Source: Tritrichomonas musculus (taxonomy: Eukaryota; Parabasalia; Tritrichomonadida; Tritrichomonadidae). Taken from it: a DNA stretch of 64,000 bases. Positions within the stretch are counted from its first letter, which is position 1; the number at the start of each line of letters is the position of its first letter. Shown piece by piece: positions 10,183 to 21,383 of this stretch. The stretch spans positions 4,216,001 through 4,280,000 of the forward strand of contig JAPFFF010000012.1 of the NCBI GenBank assembly GCA_039105265.1, in the 5' to 3' direction. Under the pieces are notes generated by a model, which saw only the letters and a list, made by a program, of their open reading frames with translations, was not told where the DNA came from and ran no database searches. A program made the position numbers and the translations under genes.

Positions 10183-10292
10183 TATAAACTTTGTTTTTTA
10201 ATTTTCACGTGTAAAATTACGGTTTATAAGAATTTAATTCAAATATTGAATGATTTATTTTTTACACGCGAAAATTAAAAAACAAAGTTTAG
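10183..10292. repeat. Long hairpin (34-bp arms)
   Basis: Arms 10183-10216 and 10259-10292 are reverse complements with one or two mismatches and contain TTTCACGTGT/ACACGCGAAA. They are separated by about 42 bases. It lies upstream of the kinase gene and may be a small MITE or a structured element. Confidence 0.7.
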
Positions 10293-10358
10293 ATATATAC
10301 GAAAAATATTTACAAACAGAACCAGTTATCTCAAAAAGGGATAAAATAGAATTTTATG

Positions 10359-11346
10359 CAGGGATGTGAAAAGTGAGACCTCAGCAGGCTCTGGCAAAAT
10401 GTCACTTTTTTGCCCCTTGCAGAAAAGTGATAGTGCCCGTATTTGTTCTTAGAAAATATAAGAATATTAAACTCTTATTATTAAAAAACCGCCATCTTAA
10501 GGTGTCCAATAAATAAGTAAAGTATAATCAAAAACGATAAGACAGGTTTTGAATTAATCTAATTCATTTATGATCTTTTGTAATAACTTGGTTTAAATAG
10601 CCCAAATCTGCTATTTATGATCTTCAAAATACTCTGTTTGTGCAAAAATCGCTTGTGTTTACTGAAATCATGCTCAAAGACCCAAAAAATTATAACAAAT
10701 AGTAATTCAATTTTCTGATTCAATTTTGAATTAAAATTTATATTCAATATTTTCACCATGACGATAAAAATGCATTGAAATAGGTGTTTTATCGTTTTTG
10801 ATTCTACTTTATAATTATAATTATAAATATTAAAAGCAATTGCTTTCAAATAATAATAATAATAATAATATGAATATGAATATTAAAAATTTAAGGTACA
10901 AATCCAGTACGTTATTTTTTGAATAGGAGAACGTTTATTATTTGAATAGTTGCATGTCTCTGAAAAAGTTTAAATTGACTAGGTTTGTTTTTGACACTTA
11001 TTTTACAATTTAAATAAACATTATGACATGTTATATGAAATGAATGAAAAAAATCGTTTTTTATTTAACATGTCATCTTATTCTTTGAGAATGACAAAAA
11101 AAATTGCGGTAACTAAACGTACCGGATTTGTACCTTAAATGAAAATGAAAATATTTAAATAATTATAGAATTATCTTATTTTCAAATAACATTTCATTGT
11201 CGCTTTTAATCTCGGGCATTTGCCCGAGTAAAATTCACGGGCAATTTCACTTTTTTAAAGTACGAGCAAGACAGGCACGGGCACTGCCCGTTGCCCGAAA
11301 TTTTTACGGGCAATTTAACCGTGCTTGTGCCCGGCGATCATCCCTG
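10359..11346. mobile_element. Non-autonomous hAT-like element
   Basis: The 988-bp unit begins CAGGGATG and ends CATCCCTG, terminal repeats typical of hAT transposons. The flanking 8-mers ATTTTATG (left) and ATTAGATG (right) agree at six of eight positions, consistent with an aged 8-bp target duplication. Both ends carry GTGAAAAGTG- and GGGCA/TGCCC-type subterminal repeats, densest at 11212-11334. There is no transposase frame. A smaller TTAA element sits inside it. Confidence 0.7.
10895..11134. mobile_element. 240-bp TTAA-flanked MITE nested in the hAT-like element
   Basis: The ends are GGTACAAATCCAGTACGTTA and, inverted, AACGTACCGGATTTGTACC. TTAA lies immediately outside both ends (10891-10894 and 11135-11138), as for piggyBac-type insertions. 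It has no coding capacity and must be younger than the hAT-like unit it interrupts. Confidence 0.65.
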
Positions 11347-11381
11347 ATTAGATGTCACGGAAGAAACTATAATATTAATTT

Positions 11382-13695
11382 ATGAATGGCACAAACAACA
11401 GCAATACAAGGATAGACCTATCCACAAATCAAAAATCGTTTTTTGAACGTTTACTAAAAATTTGCGGACAATAAACTTTTTGTGAACATTTTTATGTACT
11501 CGAATATTTAATTATTTCTAAATATCCCATTCTTTGCAAATAAGTGGTATCGTCCGTAATTTTTTAAGTTTTTTGGTAAACGTTTTGTTCAAAAACAAAA
11601 CGTTTATGTGCATTATGTTTTAATTTTTTTTTTTTTTTTTGTTCCGATATCTTAAAATATATGTTTTTTAAAGAAAAAAATTAATTAATGATTTGGCTGT
11701 TTTTAAATAAAGATCAAAATTTATAATTGAATGTACATAAAAGAACAGAATAAATATTTTGAAAAAGGATAATAATGAAAAAATTTTGATTTTTACGATT
11801 TTAATCAGCTGTATATGCAAAATTCATATGATTTAAATTGTATTATTTAAAATGATTGATGAAAATATTGGCTATATAAAATTTTAGTTACTAAATTCGA
11901 AATGATCATAATTATTTTCACATAATTCATCTATGAAAACATAAATAAAATAGCAAATTCTTATCAAACATTGAATTATAAAGTATATTATTGATATAGT
12001 CGAATTTGTTCTTATTAATACTTATTTTGGATAATAAACTATTTGCATCTATTTTTAATTGTTTGCTCATATCATTTGAATTTAATATTGTTTTTAAAAA
12101 ATATTGTCCTCGAAAATGTTTTATAGATGCAAACATTAGCTTTTTTACAAATATTTTATTATTTGAGAATTTTAAGATGTTCACAAAAAGTTTGTTGTCC
12201 GCAAATTTTCAATAAACGTTCAACAAACGATTTTTGATTTGTGGATAGGTCTGATGATTCAGAGCAAATACAGAACATTAATTACATAAGAGAGGCCAAT
12301 CAAAACATTCAAAATATAAAAAAACTTTTCTTCAGATATGAAGATGAAAGTGCCGAAAGGTATTGATTAAAAACCAAGTAATACTAATTCTTTTCCGAAT
12401 AGAAAAAAGATATATGCTATTACAAGACCATCAGGCTATCCAAGAAAGCTTATTTATCAAGATCATCTCTTTGTTTTCTCTAATAAGCGAGCTCATGACT
12501 GCAAGTACTTTTGTAAATAAGGTTCCAATAATCATAAAAGAAAAAGCATATGTAAAGCAACAATATCAGTATCTTATCCATTAATGGAAATTGATTTCAA
12601 CAAAGTTCCAGTAACCGTTTTAGATTCACATTATACATGTCCAGATATCAGAGAGATCGGGATAAAGTTCATTAAAAATACTGAAGTAAGAGTTATGGTA
12701 GAAGAATTTTATATGTTTACAATTCCTAGACCAACTTAGAAGCCAATTGATCTCACTTGTTTTAAACTGAATAAAAGGAGAAATGCCAGAAGGTCAAGAA
12801 GTTCAAACAATTTCTTTGCCACTTATTCATAATTGTTACACATATTTCAAAAAGAAGCTAAAAACTAAAAGAAATACTCCTTTTGAACGTTTAAAGTATC
12901 GATATGGAGAAGGAAAAATGATGATTTGCTATTGTTCAGATTTTCAGAAGCGATGCATTTCAGAGTCTCAGTACATTTTTATTGATTGCACATTTGGTAC
13001 ATGCCCACCTCCGTTTGCTCAAGTTTTGGTGACAATGGGTTTAACTGCTCACATGAATGTTCCTCTTTGCTACATTTTGCCTGACAAACATGCTACAACA
13101 TACACAACGGTGTTTATCTTGTTTAAAGAAGAAGTGAAGGCATCATTTTGGAATGGAACAACATTTATAATTGATTTCGAAAGGACTGAGTTTAACGCAG
13201 TCAAAAAAGTTTTAATAGATAGTTCTCATCGACTCTATTTTAGTTATTTCCAATTTGTTCAGTACATAGATCGACATTTTGAAACTTATCCCAAAATAAT
13301 AGAAGAATTTACAAAACGTTTATTTGATTTAACAAAGATGTTCCATTTTGTAAGTGAAAAAACGCTCAAGGATGAATTTGAAGAGAAGAAAAGTTATGGC
13401 GAATTCTGAATTATTTCCTTTCAGAATGTTCCTTGATTATTTCCAAAGTAATTATCTCAATCTATACAATTTTCAAGATTGGAACATCATTAATAAACCA
13501 TCTCAAATAGTGATCACAAGTAATGCGACAGAAAATGACAACATCGTTTTGAAAAGAGATATGATATCATTATCACAACCAAGCTTGCAAATGTTCGAAA
13601 TGACAATCCACATAATAGAAAACAATTACAGTTTGATATACCAGCAAAGTACTAACACACCACATAAGGGAGTTCATTATACAGAATCACAATTC

Positions 13696-13726
<31 letters not shown>

Positions 13727-13825
13727 TTAGACATTTGATCCATTTTGTACTAAATGGTAGACTTTTCCCTGGACATACACCTACAACAACAAATCAATTC
13801 AGCGATCTTATTTTTATATCATGAT
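11382..13825 (+). mobile_element. MULE (Mutator-like) transposase relic
   Basis: Decayed transposase. An N-terminal FLYWCH-like zinc-finger segment is readable at about 12390-12560 (YQDHLFVFSNKRAHDCKYFC, then an in-frame TAA at 12516-12518). The MULE DDE core is open at 12783-13409: IFIDCTFGTCPPPF contains the first Asp, PLCYILPDKH follows, and FIIDFERTEFNAV carries the second Asp. A C-terminal part (W..I then a TSNATENDN motif) continues in another frame at 13411-13825. At least two stops and two frame shifts break it, and a run of 24 A at about 13699 lies inside the C-terminal frame. The 839-bp element at 11414-12252 interrupts its 5' part. Confidence 0.78.
11414..12252. mobile_element. 839-bp terminal-inverted-repeat element nested in the MULE relic
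   Basis: Terminal inverted repeats of about 75 bp (11414-11489 and 12178-12252) begin AGACCTATCCACAAATC and are about 90 percent identical. GAT flanks both sides (11411-11413 and 12253-12255), a possible 3-bp duplication. The inside has no convincing gene but contains a 12-bp-stem palindrome at 11578-11605 (AAACGTTTTGTT arms). Superfamily is not clear; long ends suggest a MULE but the expected 9-bp duplication is absent. Confidence 0.65.
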
Positions 13826-13938
13826 TTATTTCAATGTAATTTGAATGCCTTTTTCGGTTAAAATCTCAACAAAGGAGACCGTTTATTTATAAATAGACAT
13901 AGTTTCCTATACAAGGATTAACCAAGAAATTATTAATC

Positions 13939-13939
<1 letters not shown>

Positions 13940-14008
<69 letters not shown>

Positions 14009-14016
14009 CTCAAAAC

Positions 14017-14047
<31 letters not shown>
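13940..14047. repeat. AAT microsatellite followed by A29 tract
   Basis: About 22 units of AAT/TAA fill 13940-14006, then a short spacer, then 29 adenines at 14019-14047. The A-run directly precedes the first 704-bp repeat. Confidence 0.9.
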
Positions 14048-14751
14048 CAAGAAAACTAACGCGCGATATAATCATAAATCATTTAATAAACTATAATCAT
14101 TGAACATACATAAATGTTTTTTGTATTTTGAAATTCAATTAATAATTAATATCATTTAATGACAACTTTTTGAGCAAAGCTCAAAAAGTTGTCATTCTTG
14201 AGATCTATTAGGTATAATAATTCATTTGTTTTCTTCATGGAAGTTGATTTATGTAAGTTTTGAAAAGAAATCAAATTTGAAAATAATAAAGGGCCACTTT
14301 TTGAGCTTCGCTCAAAAAGTGTCCAAGCATAAGATTCATTTCGGTTATGTAATAACTTGGTTATAGCTGGTTTTGATGTTTGAATATCTGATTTGAGGAA
14401 ATTGCAAGAAACGCCACTTTTTGAGCTTCGCTCAAAAAATGTCTATGCTTTAGATGATAATTGCGTAATAATATATTTTTCTTTCAAGAACATTGTTCTA
14501 TTTTAAGCAAGTATTCTATAAAAACGAACGATTAAAATAAATAGAAAAATAATTGAGGGTCAATTTGGTTTCTCTTGTCATAAACATTTTGCATCAAAAA
14601 GTTATTTTATTTTTTATCTTTAAGAAAAAGTTATGCTTTATTTTTTGCTCCAAGAAAAAGTTCATGATTATTTTTCACTCTATCAAATTGAGGAAACTTT
14701 TTGACCGAAAAAAAATCAAAATAAACAAAAAAAAATTAAATATACTATATG
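14048..14751. repeat. 704-bp A-tailed repeat, copy 1 (uninterrupted)
   Basis: Starts CAAGAAAACTAACGCGCG and ends TACTATATG followed by A15 and then CAAG. It is a near-identical copy of the unit at 17315-19489 and lacks the two insertions found there. It carries three hairpins (14161-14193, 14295-14321, 14415-14441) of the type CTTTTTGAGC-loop-GCTCAAAAAG. Pol III A- and B-boxes, terminal repeats and a real reading frame were not seen; the longest open frame has no ATG. A retroposed origin is possible from the A tail, but A-tracts lie on both sides. Confidence 0.85.
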
Positions 14752-14779
14752 AAAAAAAAAAAAAAACAAGCTACATTAA

Positions 14780-16987
14780 GGGGGACCTTTCAATGTAAAA
14801 CGATCAGGCCAAATTATTGGCCTAAAGGTTAAATAGATAATTATGATTTGTAAGATTATCTTCTATGTTTTGTTTAGACAATTATATTATTTCGCTTATG
14901 TTAATAACTATGTAAGTCATTTGATATATCAATTAAAGGTTAGACAATAATAATAAAAAAGTAAATTCAATTTCATTTTTAAAAACTGTTTTCACAATAA
15001 AATAAATTGATTATCAGATTGTTCACACATGCTTAATAAGTTTTATTTGATGTTTTTAATAGAAATTTAAATGAATTATAATAAGTTTTTTGATAATTAC
15101 TTAAAAAAACATATTTATATATATATATCATACATATTTAATTTATTATATTATATAAAAATATAAAATGTCAAAATAACAAAAACATTGAGAGATAATA
15201 GGAATATTCAAAAAAAAATAGATTAAAGATTGATTATTATATATTGAATATGACTTTTATTGTTATTTATAATATATTATTATTTGAAATATATTTGTTT
15301 AACTAATATATTAATACTATAATACTATATTTTAGTTTTAAAAATACTTTTGAAAATAAATGCGTAGTTTTATATTTATTTGTATTGATATTGATCTTAT
15401 TTTCGTTTAGTTTATTATTACATTTTATTATAATATATATCATTTTATAGATCTATAATATAAAGATTAAATTCGTTATTAGTAAAGATATAAGCATACT
15501 ACTTTTTTTATTTGAAAAATATTGAATGATTCAAACAATTTTACTCAGTTATTTAATGTATGAGATATCAATATTAGATTCATTTAATGCACAAAAATAA
15601 ACATATAATATATAAATAGATTAATTGAATACTTTTAAATAAACGTATTTTAATATTGAGACTCTTTTCCTTTTCTATCAAAATATGATTAATTCAGTTT
15701 AAAAAAATAAAATATTAATAATATTATTATTTCAATTAATATTTATTAAATATTTATTATTATAATTATAATAAATATATTATATAGGAAATAACAAGAA
15801 ATTAAAATATAATTAATATATATCTAATTGTATCAATTCAAATTTTCATTTTTTTTTTTTTTTTTCATAAATTGAATTATTAAAATGCATATAATTCTAT
15901 GTAAAACTATATTCAATCAATATAATCAATATAATATTTAATATACAATATATAGAAATTAAATTATATATAATAAATAATTAACCCTGATAAATAAAAA
16001 GATAAAACAATATTTTATATTAAATAAATACAATTTTTGTGAGAATTATTTTATTGAAAAAACTATTGATTACAATTATTTTGTTTTTAGAATTACCCAC
16101 TTGATTCTAATATTTTTTAGTATTATATTGAATATTCAATTTATAGATGCATATTAAAATATATGTAAGTATATAATAATTTAAAAATATATCATTTTTA
16201 AATTATTATTTATATATTAAACTATATATTTATGTATTTAAATCAATATTATTGGTATTATAAAATATGAATTGAATGTAAATTAATATTTTCAAAACAT
16301 CCTATATGTATTAATAAAGATGCCATTGATCTAATTAAATATGGACTAAGCAATTATAAAAAATTGAATGCAATATGTTTATTTAATATAACAAATTACA
16401 TCATATATAATATACATATTTTAAATAAAAACAATGTGTTTCATTTTTAAAAATTGAATATTCATTTGCAAAACAATATAATAAAAATATGCATGTTTAC
16501 TTTATTTATAATAGAAATAAATAAATAAATATATATCTAAATCCAAAAACAGTTTATTTCAGCTGTAGGACCTTTTTTGCTCTGATCAATTTTCCATGTA
16601 TTTTTATAATGGAGAATTTAAAAATGAAATAACTCAATCCAAATAATTATTTATCATATTATTTTTATATACATAGAAACTATGTAAGCCAAATTAAATA
16701 ATCTAGGTCTCAAACTAGTAAATAATATATTACATGCATTAAAGCATCAAAGAATTTTGCAAACAATCATCATTTTTCATTATTTGATATAAATTTTTGA
16801 TATTTGAGGCCTAGATATTCTAAACTATCTATTACATAATATGATTGCCAAAAATCAAAATCACCTTAAATCTTTACATTGAGTTATTTCATTTTTAAAT
16901 TTTCAATTAAAATTTGAATTAAAACGATAATATTCAAGTCAAATATTAATCGTTCAATTTATAATAGTAAACGGGGAAAGGTCCCCC
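14780..16987. mobile_element. 2.2-kb non-coding TTAA-flanked element (piggyBac-like ends)
   Basis: The 12-bp ends GGGGGACCTTTC and GAAAGGTCCCCC are perfect inverted repeats. TTAA lies directly outside each end (14776-14779 and 16988-16991). This is the target duplication of piggyBac transposons. The inside is extremely AT-rich and contains no open frame of note, so it would need a transposase supplied elsewhere. Confidence 0.75.
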
Positions 16988-16991
16988 TTAA

Positions 16992-17262
16992 ATGATAATT
17001 TGCCTTTTTCACAATATTAGATCAAATATATGAAATATATAGGATAATTTGCATTTCTCAATTTTATACCATTTTTTATTTCATATGGACTTATACATTT
17101 TATATTATAATTTTTATAAAAACATTTTAATTCTATTTATGATTTATTTAAGTTTTTTTTTTCTCCAAATTTGTCACTTTTTGTGCAAAAAGCACTTTTT
17201 GGGAAACTTTTTCAGTATTTTTCACTTTTTGGGCACTTTTTGTGCATTTCAAAATTTACCTT

Positions 17263-17314
<52 letters not shown>
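16992..17314. other. Spacer with CACTTTTTG motifs and an A51 tract
   Basis: AT-rich spacer. Around 17174-17245 the motif CACTTTTTG/GCACTTTTTG recurs at least four times, echoing the hairpin arms of the adjacent repeat. An uninterrupted run of 51 adenines occupies 17264-17314. Confidence 0.7.
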
Positions 17315-17315
<1 letters not shown>

Positions 17316-18009
17316 AAGAAAACTAACGCGCGATATAATCATAAATCATTAAATAAACTATAATCATTGAACATACATAAATGTTTTTTGTATTTTGAAA
17401 TTCAATTAAAAATAAATATCATTTAATGACAACTTTTTGAGCTTTGCTCAAAAAGTTGTCATTCTTGAGATCTATTAGGTATAATATTTCATTTGTTTTC
17501 TTCATGGAAGTTGATTTATGTAAGTTTTGAAAAGAAATCAAATTTGAAAATAATAAAAGGCCACTTTTTGAGCTTCGCTCAAAAAGTGTTCAAGCATAAG
17601 ATTCATTTCGGATATGTAATAACTTGGGTATAGCTGGTTTTGATGTTTGAATATCTGATTTGAGGAAATTGCAAGAAACGCCACTTTTTGAGCTTCGCTC
17701 AAAAAGTGTCTATGCTTTAGATAATAATGGCGTAATAATATGTTTTTCTTTCAAGAACATTGTTCTATTTTAAGCAAGTATTCTATAAAAACAAACGATT
17801 AAAATAAATAGAAAAATAATTGAGGGTCAATTTGGTTTCTCTTGTCATAAACATTTTGCATCAAAAAGTTATTTTATTTTTTATCTTTATGAAAAAGTTA
17901 TGTTTTATTTTTTGCTCCAAGAAAAAGTTCATGATTATTTTTCACTCTATCAAATTGTGGAAACTTTTTGACCGAAAAAAAATCAAAATAAACAAAAAAA
18001 AATTAAATA

Positions 18010-18619
18010 AAGTCGGATTCAAAATGCTTAGGACATTCTCTCAAAAAAATTCTGATAAAAGTGAAAAACAAAATTTTAAATTGAATACTAATAAAATCTC
18101 ATTTATTTTAAGCCAAGAAGAGCAATATGAATAAATCATACGCAAAAAAGCATTTTTAAAAAAGAATCACCACTTTAAAACATCTCGAGAATAGATATTT
18201 ATGCTCCTGATTGAAATTTCTTGAATTATTATAAATAAGCTAGGCTTTATATTGGTGGTCATTTTAGGTTGGAAATGACCAGTATTAAAGCATTTTATAG
18301 CTCCAAGTGACCAGTTGCCAAAAAGTGGTCATTGACTATTTAAAGCCTAGTAAATAAGATTAATGCTAGGTTTTACTATCCAGACGAGTTTTCATAGAAA
18401 AAGTCATAGAACTATCCCTATCGACTTTCAATTTTATCTTTTAGGTCTCAATAAAAAGATTTCTTCTAAAGTTTTCTTTTTTAATTTTCGTTTTATTTGA
18501 GCTTGACACTTTTTCATTTTCTGAGTATCTCTGAATTTCTTGCATGCAGCTTGGGACACTTTTGAATGGATTTCTATGGTAATTTAAAAAGTTTGTCCCA
18601 AGCTAATTGAATCCGACTT
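18010..18619. mobile_element. 610-bp Tc1/mariner-like MITE
   Basis: The ends AAGTCGGATTCAA and TTGAATCCGACTT are inverted repeats; similarity continues inward (GCTTAGGACA against TGTCCCAAGC). TA flanks both ends (18008-18009, 18620-18621). The other copy of the host repeat shows the empty site with a single TA at 14741-14742. No transposase is present. A short relative lies at 23589-23663. Confidence 0.82.
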
Positions 18620-18626
18620 TATACTA

Positions 18627-19483
18627 AAGTAAGTGGATAAACCAGTAAACATCAGAAAAAACTGGTCGACATCATCATAGAACTCATTCAATTATTGAGA
18701 GAAATTACTCAAATTGTTAAATCAATGAATCTCAATTTTGAAAGATTATTGAAAATCATTTAAAAGTTTAAATTTTCTTCATATCTACCAAATATATAGG
18801 AAATATGTATCAATTGAAGATAAATGATGCATTTCTCATCATTATCATTTGCTTATTAATTATACTATGGTTAATGTTCACAAAGAACATCTTTACATCA
18901 TTATCCTTAATAATAAAAGAAAAATATTTAATTTCTATAACTAAAACCAATATTTTCACTAATTCCAGTAATCAATTTTAGTTATTACCATATGAATTGG
19001 CACAAAACCCATTTCTAACTATATTTAAATATATTAATCTTGAACGATTATATAACTCATTTTCATTTTTAAACGATTGTATTCAATGATATTCTTGAGA
19101 TTTTCGAAATTTGAATTAATTATATATGATGATTTTTCGAAATAATGCATTATATTTTTCGTAAAATCAATAATTTCTGTATATGCATTAGGATATATAT
19201 CCATAATTATGAAACGGAATGATAATTCATATCAGGGAAACATTCTTCTTGAAGGAATTATGTTGTTGTACTCTGATCGCACTCTAAAAAAAATATAAAT
19301 TTTTTTAAACAAATTTTCAATTTTCTGAAAAAGTGAGGAGATAATAAAAATTGTGAATAATTGAATGTAGACCAGTTTTTAGCGATTTCTGAGGAGATAA
19401 ACAAAATTTTCTAAAAAATTACACAAAAAGTTCGATGATGTCGACTAGTTTTTCATGATGTCGACCAGTTTTTCAACTAACTT
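18627..19483. mobile_element. 857-bp TA-flanked element with doubled GTCGACATC end motifs
   Basis: Starts AAGTAAGTGG and ends AACTAACTT, with TA on both sides (18625-18626, 19484-19485). The empty site with one TA is at 14746-14747 in copy 1 of the host repeat. Both ends carry two tandem forms of GAAAAACTGGTCGACATCAT, in inverted order. This resembles the doubled transposase sites of some Tc1-like elements. No coding frame. Confidence 0.78.
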
Positions 19484-19512
19484 TATATGAAAAAAAAAAA
19501 AAAAAAAAAAAA

Positions 19513-20711
19513 CAATTCTATTTATTAAACTAATTTATCATTCATTACAGTTTCAAACCAGTCAGGAATAATAGTATCTAAAATTGACGCATTACCATCT
19601 AACAATTGAAATATTTCACAAGAAAAAAAAGGGCCGATTTGAAACTGTAAAAGGGCCTATTTGAAATTCGCAGCCTGTATTTAAAATTTTGAAGAATTTC
19701 AGTTAAAAGCAGAATATAATAAAATTAAGATAGCACAAATGCAATATTTAGCTTTTGGATGCGTTTAACAAAATTTTAAATTATAAATTTTATTTTTTAT
19801 AGTATAAAAAAAATAAGGCACAGGGTTGAGTCGAACAAGTGGTATCTTATTACAATTATACCACTTAGAAAATTTCTGTATGTTTTTCCTAAACTATAAA
19901 AAGATAAAGTCATATCGAATAATTATATTAATTCATCTCATTTTAACAAAATTATATGATTTTACCTCAAAAAAATGTTTTGAAATGAAAATTGGTGCAA
20001 AAATAATGATCAACATATGAAAATTAATGATAAATTTTATCAGATAATTTAATATCTCAAATGTTTAAAATAAAAAAGCTGCATTAAACATTTTGTTTAT
20101 GTTATATAATCATAATTTTAGAAATACATTTCATATTTACTAATGAAAAGTTAAATAATAATATAATAATTAAAGATATCTTTAATTATTATTATTTTAA
20201 TTCTTAAATAGCCTCTTAACTTCATAGGAAGATATAAATATACTGATATATTAATTTATTTTGAATGCAAAATTTTGGCCCATCTTGACCCAAGTTAGCC
20301 CAAATTTAATTGCCAAATATCCTCTGAATTATTCAAAATTTGTGAGAAAAGTTGGCCCAAAAAATTTGGGCCAACTTGGGCCAAGTTGGGCCAAAATTTT
20401 TTATATGTTTTTTGTTGGTTTATTTATTTAAATTATATTTATGACCATTATATATAATAAAAATAGGCTAGTTTATTTGATATTAAAAACTTTTAGGAAG
20501 ATATATTTATTTTTTGGATACTCAAAATTTCTGATGAAAACGATAAAAAAACTATCAAATTAGATTTAATTTAATATAGTTTTATCGCATTCAATTTATT
20601 AAATTAGCAGAAAAAAATACTTTTAAAAAGATATAAAACGATAATTATATTAATATATTTATATATTAAAAAAATATATGTGAGATTTATTGATTATTTT
20701 TGACCCACATT
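19513..20711. other. AT-rich spacer with TTGGCCCA-rich stretch
   Basis: No intact gene. Near 19628-19670 and at 20275-20395 the motifs GGGCC, TTGGCCCA and GGCCAA recur many times, and again at 21199-21265 beyond the inserted 480-bp element. The right edge GGGCCGATTTGACCACCCTA resembles a hAT end, but a matching left end was not found. A minus-strand stretch at 19540-19620 reads like the last residues of a protein (IIPDWFETVMND) but is too short to name. Confidence 0.45.
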
Positions 20712-21191
20712 TAGACCTGTTATTCTCCGATTCTCGAGATCGATAATTGATTGACTTTTTGATATCGATACATAAATATGCACAGATTCTCGAGATCGAT
20801 TTCAGAGATCGAGAATTTTGTTTCTCAGCTTTTGATATCAGAATTTTCAATTAAACTTTTTGATAAATATATGATCGTATTTTAATCTCAAATATTTCAT
20901 AAAAAAGAATGTATTTTTCGATTTTAATCTTAGAATAAACATCAATGCATTATATTATTTATTTTTAAATATTTTAAAATCACAAATACCAATTATAAAA
21001 AAAAAAATAAATCAGTTTGAGATCTCGAGATCTCGGTAATTGATATCAAGTTTACAATCATTTTTATATCACATTTCATATCTGATATCTTGATAATCGA
21101 TAATCTCGATATCAGATTTTTAAACTGATAATCGAGTATCAGATGCAAAAAAGTGACGTTTTTGATATCGATTCTCAAAATAACAAGTCTA
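20712..21191. mobile_element. 480-bp hAT-like MITE with perfect 8-bp target duplication
   Basis: The ends TAGACCTGTTATTC and GAATAACAAGTCTA-like (inverted, a few mismatches) are directly flanked by CCCACATT on both sides (20704-20711 and 21192-21199). Inside, GATATC, ATCGAT and CTCGAGA palindromes recur at both ends, forming inverted arrays. An 8-bp duplication and TAG ends suit hAT transposons. It has no gene and sits inside the GGCC-rich repeat. Confidence 0.78.
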
Positions 21192-21383
21192 CCCACATTA
21201 ACCCATCTTGGCCCACATTTTGGCCCATGATTTTTAAAAAATATTATTTTGGGCCGATTTGACCACCCTAATTATAATAATAGCCAATGATTATTATAAC
21301 CAGTTTTACTGTTTTATTAGTATTAGCTATTTTAATATTTTAATATTTCATAATTTTGAACATTTTTCATATCACATGTCTAT

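Larger units (their letters stand above)
17315..19489. repeat. 704-bp A-tailed repeat, copy 2, carrying two insertions
   Basis: Same start (CAAGAAAACTAACGCGCG) and end (TATATG then A23) as copy 1. Its three hairpins are at 17428-17460, 17562-17588 and 17682-17708. It is interrupted near its 3' end by TA-flanked elements at 18010-18619 and 18627-19483. Removing each element with one TA leaves exactly 704 bp, the length of copy 1. Confidence 0.85.

Noticed and set aside
10568-10849. 93-residue frame in the hAT-like element
   Set aside because: Composition-driven, lacks any transposase motif.
13645-13665. ACTAACACACC, similar to the trichomonad intron 3' motif
   Set aside because: No AG at the expected place and no GTATGT-type 5' site nearby; it lies in a MULE relic.
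14553-14798. Open frame within the 704-bp repeat, also at 17820-18134
   Set aside because: It begins without ATG, is Lys/Phe-rich, and overlaps a non-coding repeat; the second copy runs into an inserted element.
17049-17363. Open frame with poly-Lys
   Set aside because: Produced by the A51 tract.
19805-19870. Minus-strand TGTTCGACTC resembling a tRNA B-box
   Set aside because: The expected cloverleaf is not formed; AAGTGGTAT/ATACCACTT only makes a long hairpin.
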